From contig NZ_JAZIFX010000001.1 in assembly GCF_036634175.1 (NCBI RefSeq), positions 2,914,001 to 2,978,000 on the forward strand: DNA of 64,000 nucleotides, given 5' to 3'. This DNA is from Streptomyces sp. P9-A2. GTDB taxonomy: Bacteria > Actinomycetota > Actinomycetes > Streptomycetales > Streptomycetaceae. The position numbers and the translations under genes are program-made. Shown here one piece after another: positions 58,326 through 64,000 of this stretch. Position 1 is the stretch's first letter. Each line of letters starts with the position of its first letter. The notes under the pieces were generated by a model, which was not told the origin of the DNA, did no database searches, and saw nothing but the letters and a program-made list of their open reading frames with translations.

Positions 58326-60482
58326 TCAGGCGCAGGCGCTTCCGTTGAGGGTGAAGGCCGTGGGGGAAGGATTGCTTCCGCTGAGCGACCCCTGGACGCC
58401 GAAACTCGCCGTCCCCCCGGCCGCGATCACCCGGTTCCAGTCCGCGTTGCGGGCGACGACGGCGGTGCCGCTCTGGGTGACGGTCGCGTTCCAGGCGCTG
58501 GTGACTCGCTGGCCGCCCGCGTAGCTCCACCCCAGCTGCCACCCGTCCACGGCGGCCGAGCCGGTGTTCTTGACGGTCACCGTCGCGGTGAACCCGTCGC
58601 TCCAGGCGTTGTCCACCGTGTACGTCACCGCGCAGGCCGCGGTGGGTTGCTCGCCGGTGGACGTCCGCTCGGCGGCGTAGGCGGCGAGCCAGGCCAGCGG
58701 GGCGTTCCAGTTGACCGCCACCTCGTTGGTGGAGTACGAGCCGATGTCATCGACGTAGCACGCGGCGGGCGCGCAGCCGGCCAGCCTTTCCTCCGCCACC
58801 GGGTCCTGCAGGGCGCTGTTCGGGCCGCCCGCGAGCGAACCCGCCGGCGGGTTGGGCAGCGAGGCGTCCGCCTGGTGCGCCCAGAAGCGGTGATGCTGGT
58901 TGCGCGAGAACGTCTCGCCGTAGCCGGTGACGTAGGACTGCCCGAGAGCGTTGCGGCCGAGCAGGTAGTCCATCGCCTCGAGCACCCCGGCGCGGTAGCG
59001 CCCGGCACCGGTCAGCTCACCGGCGACGGCCATGACGATCGCGTTGTTGGCGAGTTCGCTGTTGGAGCCCCAGAAGTATCCGTCCGTGGGGATGGGCATC
59101 CCGTAACCCTGTCCGGCCATCGTGGACAGGTGGCTGTCGGCGGCCGAGGTCACCGAGGAGCGGATGCGGGTCAGGTCGGCGGCGGGCAGCCCGTTGGGCA
59201 CGGTGGCCAGGGTGAGCCGGCCGAGCGCGGCCGTGTCCGCCCAGCCGAAGCCGTACCGGGTGAAGGCGCCGGTGGAGGTGTGCCAGGTCGAGGAGGTGAC
59301 CGCGTCCCGGTAGGCGCTCTCGCCGGTCGTCGCGTACAACTCGGCGGCCGCCCAGTAGAACTCGTCGCTCACCTGGGTGTCGCCGTAGGCCCCGCCACCC
59401 GTGCTGTCCGAATCCGGCGCGTAGAGGGCCGGATTGGCCCGCGCCGCCGTCCAGGCCTTGCGGGCGGCCGCCAGGCAGCGGTCGGCGAACGCGGCGTCGT
59501 ACGGCCGGTAGACGCGGGCGCACTGCGCGGCGGTCGCCGCGAGGTTCAGGGTCGCCGCCGTGGACGGGCGGTGCAGCTCACGGACCTGGGCGTCCTGCTC
59601 GGGGCGGGTCGGTATTCCGGTCCAGGCCGCGTCGTGCACCTTGTGGAACGCCATGCCCGCGTACGGCTTGCCGTCGGGCACCTGCATCCGCATCAGGAAG
59701 TCCAGCTCCCAGCGCGCCTCGTCCAGGACGTCCGGCACGCCGTTGCCGCGCTCGGGGACGCGCAGGGTCGAGTCGCCCAGCGCCGCGTCGGTGCCCGCAC
59801 GCCTGGCCCGCTCGAAGGAACTGACGACGAGCCAGGTGGAGATGCCTCCGTTGACCACGTACTTGCCATGGTCGCCCGCGTCGTACCAGCCGCCCCTGAC
59901 GTCCCGGGTGTAGTCGCAGATCCCGGACTGGCAGGGGACGGAGGTGTCGCCCTTGTTCGGCGCCACGCCGAGGTGCCCGGCCGGGCGCGCGTAGGCGGAG
60001 CCCACCAGGGAGGAGTCGATGGCGATGCCGCTGCGCTGGTGGTAGAAGAACGCCATCGCGTCCGAGCGCAGGCCGTCGTAGAGGTCGGCGCGGATGTCGA
60101 ACGGGTCGCTGTTGCTGCCGTCCACCGTCAGGACGTACCCCGACCCCGTTTCTCGGTGCGAGGAGAAGTCGGCCACCTGGACGGACTGCCCAGAGGCCTG
60201 GTCCGCGCCGTGCGGGACGGTCGAACCGGAGGCGACCAGCGTGCCGGACGCGGTGCGCAACCGCCAGGTGAGCGCCTGCGACGACGTGGTGACGACGGTG
60301 GCGCGCTTGGGGCCGTCCGGCAGATAACCGACCTGATTGACACGGACGGCCGTGGTCGCCGCCGCGGCGGCGGGGAGTCCTGCCGCGGCCGGCGCGGTCA
60401 GCAGACCGCCGACGAGGAGTGAACTGGCCAGTAGGACTGCGGAGAGGGTTCTGCGCCTGCGTAACGACACGGAGGTGGGCAT
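58326..60482 (-). CDS. secreted GH9 cellulase with CBM2 domain
   Basis: 718 aa. Signal peptide [24 protein letters not shown]. An N-terminal Ig-like domain (about 40-120, [19 protein letters not shown]) precedes the (alpha/alpha)6 GH9 catalytic domain with [17 protein letters not shown] (catalytic Asp), TRDVRGGWY and the acid Glu in [16 protein letters not shown] short linker leads to a C-terminal CBM2 (about 600-718, [39 protein letters not shown], Trp-lined cellulose face). It hydrolyses cellulose at the beta-1,4 bond. ATG at 60482 has AGGAG upstream. A perfect CebR box is 41-54 bp upstream, predicting cellobiose-induced expression. Confidence 0.94.
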   Translation of the reverse strand: MPTSVSLRRRRTLSAVLLASSLLVGGLLTAPAAAGLPAAAAATTAVRVNQVGYLPDGPKRATVVTTSSQALTWRLRTASGTLVASGSTVPHGADQASGQSVQVADFSSHRETGSGYVLTVDGSNSDPFDIRADLYDGLRSDAMAFFYHQRSGIAIDSSLVGSAYARPAGHLGVAPNKGDTSVPCQSGICDYTRDVRGGWYDAGDHGKYVVNGGISTWLVVSSFERARRAGTDAALGDSTLRVPERGNGVPDVLDEARWELDFLMRMQVPDGKPYAGMAFHKVHDAAWTGIPTRPEQDAQVRELHRPSTAATLNLAATAAQCARVYRPYDAAFADRCLAAARKAWTAARANPALYAPDSDSTGGGAYGDTQVSDEFYWAAAELYATTGESAYRDAVTSSTWHTSTGAFTRYGFGWADTAALGRLTLATVPNGLPAADLTRIRSSVTSAADSHLSTMAGQGYGMPIPTDGYFWGSNSELANNAIVMAVAGELTGAGRYRAGVLEAMDYLLGRNALGQSYVTGYGETFSRNQHHRFWAHQADASLPNPPAGSLAGGPNSALQDPVAEERLAGCAPAACYVDDIGSYSTNEVAVNWNAPLAWLAAYAAERTSTGEQPTAACAVTYTVDNAWSDGFTATVTVKNTGSAAVDGWQLGWSYAGGQRVTSAWNATVTQSGTAVVARNADWNRVIAAGGTASFGVQGSLSGSNPSPTAFTLNGSACA

Positions 60483-60522
60483 GAGCGGCTCCTGAGTCAC
60501 TGCGGGGGGGGCTCCCGGATAC

Positions 60523-60536
60523 TGGGAGCGCTCCCA
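60523..60536. promoter_or_regulatory. CebR box (cellobiose regulator site)
   Basis: TGGGAGCGCTCCCA, an exact match to the 14-bp CebR operator of Streptomyces, centred about 48 bp upstream of the GH9 start codon. CebR is released by cellobiose. Confidence 0.93.
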
Positions 60537-61662
60537 TGGTGGACCTGCCGGGGTGCGAGTTCAAGAGCGGGAGAAAGGGGTCTGCCGCGCCCCCGCCCTC
60601 CGTGTGCCGTGCCGCTCCGTCCCGTGTCGCTCACCAGCCGTCGACGCGGGTGGCGGTGGTGCCGAGGATCCGTCTTCGCCCCTGGCACGTCCTCGACGCG
60701 GGCGGGGGCCGGTGCGCGGTGCGGCCTCCGGTGAGCCGCGTCCGGGGGTTCAGTGCGGCGCGCGACCGGCGTGTCCTGGGCCGCCTCGGCGGGGTCGGGG
60801 GTCTCCGGATCCTGCCCGGGGGCGAAGCAGGACTGCGCGGCGCCGTAGTTCCGGCCAGGGCCGGGTCGCGGGCGCGCCCCGGCGGCCCTGCGGCGTCGGG
60901 GAGCACTCGAACCGTGGTGGAGGTGAGGTTGATCTTGCGTAGTGCCGCAGGCCGGGAGACTCGCAGAGGTTGCGCGAGCAGTGTCCCGACCCGATCCGCC
61001 CTGGCCCGGGTCGGCGGTGACGGCGTAGGGGGTGGCCGTGTTCATGACTTCCGGTTCCGGCTCGACTTCTGTGATCGATAACGCCGGGTTATCAGGTCCA
61101 CGATCTGGCGCTTAGGTATCTGCGCAGGTCAGATGGATGATCGCCGCCTCCGGGGCAGCACGTGGCCAGCAGGGGGCCGGACGGTGTGAGGCGAGGTGCC
61201 CGCCGCCGGAGCGCGGTGGGCACCTCTGCGACGACGCGTTCACTCCTCCGGTCGGGTGGGTGGAGTGGCTCCGCCCGATGACCCGTCGGCGCGAACGGGA
61301 CGTTCCCTGGTGCGAGTGCGCTGCTCTGCCGACCGGGCGTTGCGTGCGATCGACGAAGGGGAACCTGACCTGCGGCCCGGCGCCACAAGGGCGGGCCGCC
61401 CGATGGACAGCCAGCCGGTTCCAGGGGCGGGGCGGACTGTCCAGGGCGGCCGAAAGCCGTCGCGTAGCACCGCCGTAGGCGCCGGGGCCGTACGAGCACC
61501 GGCCCCACGGCGGCCTGCTCGTGGCGTTTCCGGCGTCCGATGACGCGCGCTGAATCACCGGGACACCACCCCCGTCCCGGCGGCATTCGCTGACGCCACG
61601 CGGTCTTCGCCGCTGACCCACGAACGGGCTGACCCACAAACGGCCGGAGCCGTCGCTCGAGG
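60537..61662. other. 1.1-kb stretch without a supportable gene
   Basis: Open frames exist on both strands but show no domain, no consistent third-position bias and no good ribosome-binding sites. On the minus strand two frames joined at about 60900 would give one 160-residue protein ending near GTTATRVDGW, so a decayed gene is possible. An inverted repeat GATAAC-GCCGG-GTTATC is at 61077-61093. Confidence 0.4.
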
Positions 61663-62400
61663 TCAGCGAGGCGTGAGGAGGCAGAACTCGTTGCCCTCCG
61701 GGTCGGCCAGAACCGTCCAGGGGAACGCGGACTGGTCGATACCGGGGTCGGTGGCGCCCAGGGCGCGCAGCCGGGCTTCCTCTGCTCCCAGGTCGTCACC
61801 GGGGTAGGGGCGGACGTCGAGGTGGACGCGGTTCCACACGCTCTTGGTGTCGGGGGTGCGGAGGAACTCCAGGTAGGGGCCGACGCCCTGGGCGGAGCGC
61901 ATGGTCGCGTGGTCGTCGGCGACCTCGTGCAGCGTCCAGTCCATCGCCTCGCCCCAGAACCGGGCCATCGCCCGCGGGTCGGTGCAGTCGACCACCACCG
62001 CGGCGATCGGCCCGGTGTCCCGGTAGACCGGGCGGGGCTCCAGGACACAGAACTCGTTGCCCTCCGGGTCGGCCATGACCGTCCAGGGGACGTCGCCCTG
62101 ACCCACGTCGGCGGGCGTCGCGCCGAGGTCCTTCAGGCGCGCGACCAGCTCCGCCTGATGGGTGGTCGAGGTGGTGGCCAGATCAAGGTGCACCCGGTTC
62201 TTCACCGTTTTCGGTTCCGGGCGGGCGATGATGTCGATGCAGACGGCCACGGGGTCGGGGTAGGCGAAGCCCACGGGTTCGAGGTTGGTCACACCGGGCG
62301 CCTCGCTGTCGACACCCCACCCGAGTGCCTCCGCCCAGAACCGGCCGAGCACGGAGTCGTCCCGGGCCTTCATGTTGATCTGCACGAGTCTCGTTGCCAT
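61663..62400 (-). CDS. VOC family protein, two glyoxalase-like domains
   Basis: 245 aa with a duplicated vicinal-oxygen-chelate fold. Each half repeats VQINMKARDDSVLGRFWAEALGW / VVVDCTDPRAMARFWGEAMDW, VKNRVHLDLA / VWNRVHLDV and WTVMADPEGNEFCVLE / WTVLADPEGNEFCLL. In this subgroup metal ligands are not always kept; an antibiotic-resistance or small-molecule-binding role is usual. ATG at 62400. A single gene with no operon partner on either side. Confidence 0.9.
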   Translation of the reverse strand: MATRLVQINMKARDDSVLGRFWAEALGWGVDSEAPGVTNLEPVGFAYPDPVAVCIDIIARPEPKTVKNRVHLDLATTSTTHQAELVARLKDLGATPADVGQGDVPWTVMADPEGNEFCVLEPRPVYRDTGPIAAVVVDCTDPRAMARFWGEAMDWTLHEVADDHATMRSAQGVGPYLEFLRTPDTKSVWNRVHLDVRPYPGDDLGAEEARLRALGATDPGIDQSAFPWTVLADPEGNEFCLLTPR

Positions 62401-62624
62401 GCGCAGATCCTAGAAGCCGCCGCCGGACCGGGCCGCCGCGATCAGACATGTGCTCAGCCCGGCGCTGACCGTGGTCCCCCCCCTCGTCGAGACTGTGCGG
62501 TTCCTTGCTGGTGTGCACTGACGACGAGACGGTGGCCGCCGGCCACAGCAGAGATCCCGCACGTCACGGACAAGGGATCCGGACCCGCCCCCGGACCGGA
62601 CCCCTCACCGCGTGCTGCTCCTCG
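62401..62624. other. intergenic region
   Basis: 224 bp between two minus-strand genes; a C-run (CCCCCCCCT) at 62477 is the only feature. No terminator hairpin of note. Confidence 0.4.
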
Positions 62625-63335
62625 CTAGGCAGCTCGGCGCGCCGGGTGGAAGTTGATGCGTTCGCTGACGACGGGGAAGCCGGCCTTGGCGAAGTTCGCG
62701 GCCATGGGGAAGTTGCCCCGGTCGGTCCCTCCGCCGATGAACTCCGCACCCTCCTCGACGAGGAGGTGGGTGCACTCCGCGAGGAGGTCGTAGGCGTAGC
62801 CGTGACCACGCTGTTCCGGGACGACTCCGATGAAGCCGATGGTCGGGCCGGAAGGGTTGTGGGCCGGGATGTGGATGCCGGCCAGGTCGCCCTCCGGCGT
62901 GTACGCGATCTGCCACCACTCCCGTGGGGAGGGGCACCAGTGGAAGAAGTCGAGTTCCTCCTGGGCGGCCTGGTCGAGGCCGCCCTCCTCGACGGCCCTG
63001 AGCGCGTGGGCGTCCAGGGTGACGGAGTGGATTCGGCGCAACGCGTCGAAGAACACGGTGTCGTCGGGTTCGGCGCTGAAGCGCAGGCGTCCGGGCCGCT
63101 CGGGCAGACCTCGCTTTGGGGTCCAGCGGTACAGGAAGCGTTCCACCAGGAGTTCGTACCCGGCGGCTCGTGCGGCGGCGAACCGTGCCTCGGCGGCGGC
63201 GCGCAGGGCGACGCGCTTCCAGTCGGGGCGGAACCGGGTACGCCGATGGCCTTCACGGGCGCCCAGTGGGTCGGGGAGTGCGTCGAAGAGACGGGCGTCG
63301 CTCGCGGTGAGCGCGCGGATGACCGGATCGGTCAT
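62625..63335 (-). CDS. GNAT-family N-acetyltransferase
   Basis: 236 aa. N-terminal variable part (about 1-100), then the GNAT acetyl-CoA core: IAYTPEGDLAGIHIPA, FIGVVPEQRGHGYAYDLLAECTHLL (motif A, QxxGxG/A) and GGGTDRGNFPMAANFAKAGFPVVSERINF (motif B). It transfers acetyl groups to a small amine; the substrate is unknown. ATG at 63335. Two CebR-like half-matching sites lie 25-80 bp upstream. Confidence 0.88.
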   Translation of the reverse strand: MTDPVIRALTASDARLFDALPDPLGAREGHRRTRFRPDWKRVALRAAAEARFAAARAAGYELLVERFLYRWTPKRGLPERPGRLRFSAEPDDTVFFDALRRIHSVTLDAHALRAVEEGGLDQAAQEELDFFHWCPSPREWWQIAYTPEGDLAGIHIPAHNPSGPTIGFIGVVPEQRGHGYAYDLLAECTHLLVEEGAEFIGGGTDRGNFPMAANFAKAGFPVVSERINFHPARRAA

Positions 63336-63359
63336 GGATTCCTCCGGGAGACAGGCTGC

Positions 63360-63373
63360 TCGGAGCGCTCCCG
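63360..63373. promoter_or_regulatory. CebR-box-like sites upstream of the GNAT gene
   Basis: TCGGAGCGCTCCCG matches the CebR box at 12 of 14 positions; a second, weaker AGGGAGCGCTGGAA lies about 35 bp further upstream (10 of 14). They could bind CebR or a related LacI regulator. Confidence 0.4.
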
Positions 63374-64000
63374 GTCAGAAGTGACGCACCACGCCGGGAC
63401 AGCGGAAAAGGGAGCGCTGGAAAGGTGTGAACCGCACGGCACTCGCCTCCTTCCATCCGTCTCAGGGCGTGGAGCCACACCGTACGTGATCTTCCGCGGC
63501 TCCGTCATGGATTTCCGCGGCCCTTGGGAAGGACGGGTTCACGGGACGATGCAGAGCGCACCCAAAGGCCTGTGGGGCCTTGATCCTCCGCCCGTAGACC
63601 GCGATCGCCACACCTGACGCGCTGTCAACGCTTCTGTCGGCGGATGAGTACCCGAGTCGGCGAGCTGTGCCTGCCGAGTGGCAGGCCAGGGGCTGCAGGT
63701 GGTCTGCTGGCAGGCACTCACAGGGCCCCGAGGCGGGAGGCCGCCTCCTTCGCCGCGCCGACCGAACCGCTCGATCATGTCCGGGCTGCTTGCCTCCGGT
63801 GGGACCGGTCGAGCCGGGGCGATGGGCGTACAACCGGGCCGCCGAGCAGCGCGAACACCGGGGCGCCGGCAGACCCGTGCCTCGTGCTCAACCGCCTTGG
63901 CCTCCTTACAACTGGTCCCCCCTACCGGCTGGTTCCGGAGGATGCTCCCCGCCACCGTCCTTGATGTCCTCCGCGCAGGTTCGTCGGTCGTAGGACTGGT
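63374..64000. other. window end without a supportable gene
   Basis: 627 bp. Minus-strand frames are open (for example ending in AAEIHDGAAEDHVRCGSTP) but lack a family match and a clear start. It may contain the end of a gene that begins beyond the window or degenerate sequence. Confidence 0.35.

Noticed and set aside
63440..63520. Group II intron domain V-like sequence (GAGCC...ACGTACGG...GGCTC, minus strand)
   Set aside because: Pairing and loop do not fit the conserved 34-nt domain V, and no reverse transcriptase frame lies upstream.

Overview
The window is chromosomal DNA from a Streptomyces-like actinomycete. G+C is very high with strong third-position G/C bias, GTG and TTG starts are frequent, ATGA/GTGA start-stop overlaps are common, and it carries typical Streptomyces families (Tat-secreted enzymes, a TPR regulator, a sortase with tail-anchored surface proteins, several IclR/ROK regulators). 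Two blocks resemble the SCO2817-SCO2838 stretch of S. coelicolor as I remember it: a cdgA-type GGDEF/EAL gene, and an LPMO - SPFH - NlpC/P60-like - cslA - glxA - GH6 block. The genome match is inferred from memory, not searched.

Layout. 1-6.8 kb: two-component system (kinase cut by the window edge), secreted protein, spermidine-synthase-like protein, a Prim-Pol-like protein, a TPR regulator and a histidine phosphatase. 7.0-12.6 kb: a PAP2 membrane protein overlaps an operon of a Cas4/Dna2-type nuclease with candidate Fe-S cysteines, a protein of unknown function and an Upf1/Dna2-like SF1 helicase. This looks like a Dna2 machine split over three genes and is the best candidate for an undescribed system. 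12.8-17.3 kb: second Prim-Pol-like protein, first tRNA-Lys(CTT), M6-type metalloprotease, cdgA. 17.3-28.3 kb: a catabolic cluster (LLM flavin oxidoreductase, two maleate-isomerase/Asp-Glu-racemase proteins, D-2-hydroxyacid dehydrogenase, amidase, DUF3830 protein, an EhuBCDA-type ABC importer and an IclR regulator). 28.5-37.8 kb: two more identical tRNA-Lys(CTT) genes and the tip-glycan locus. CslA makes a beta-glycan, the copper-radical oxidase GlxA acts with it, and an LPMO and a GH6 lipoprotein probably trim or open a path for it. A DasR-type operator lies upstream of the LPMO gene. 38-46.7 kb: class F sortase with tail-anchored surface proteins, a small ORF behind a LexA-like box, HAD phosphatase, ROK regulator divergent from a Gfo/Idh/MocA oxidoreductase across a clear dyad, UPF0303 protein, and a second YidC paralogue. 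46.9-64 kb: mostly secreted catabolic enzymes (GH78 rhamnosidase, S37 peptidase, exo/endonuclease-phosphatase with a lectin-like tail, GH9 cellulase under a perfect CebR box), an IclR/MFS/SnoaL-like unit, a SEC-C protein, a double VOC protein and a GNAT enzyme. The 60.5-61.7 kb and 63.3-64.0 kb stretches have no gene I can support.

A recurring feature is a short GC-rich tandem array at the 3' end of genes, often between convergent neighbours and several times encoding the C-terminus and stop codon (2.7, 6.1, 17.3, 19.5, 23.3, 27.4, 29.5 and 38.0 kb).
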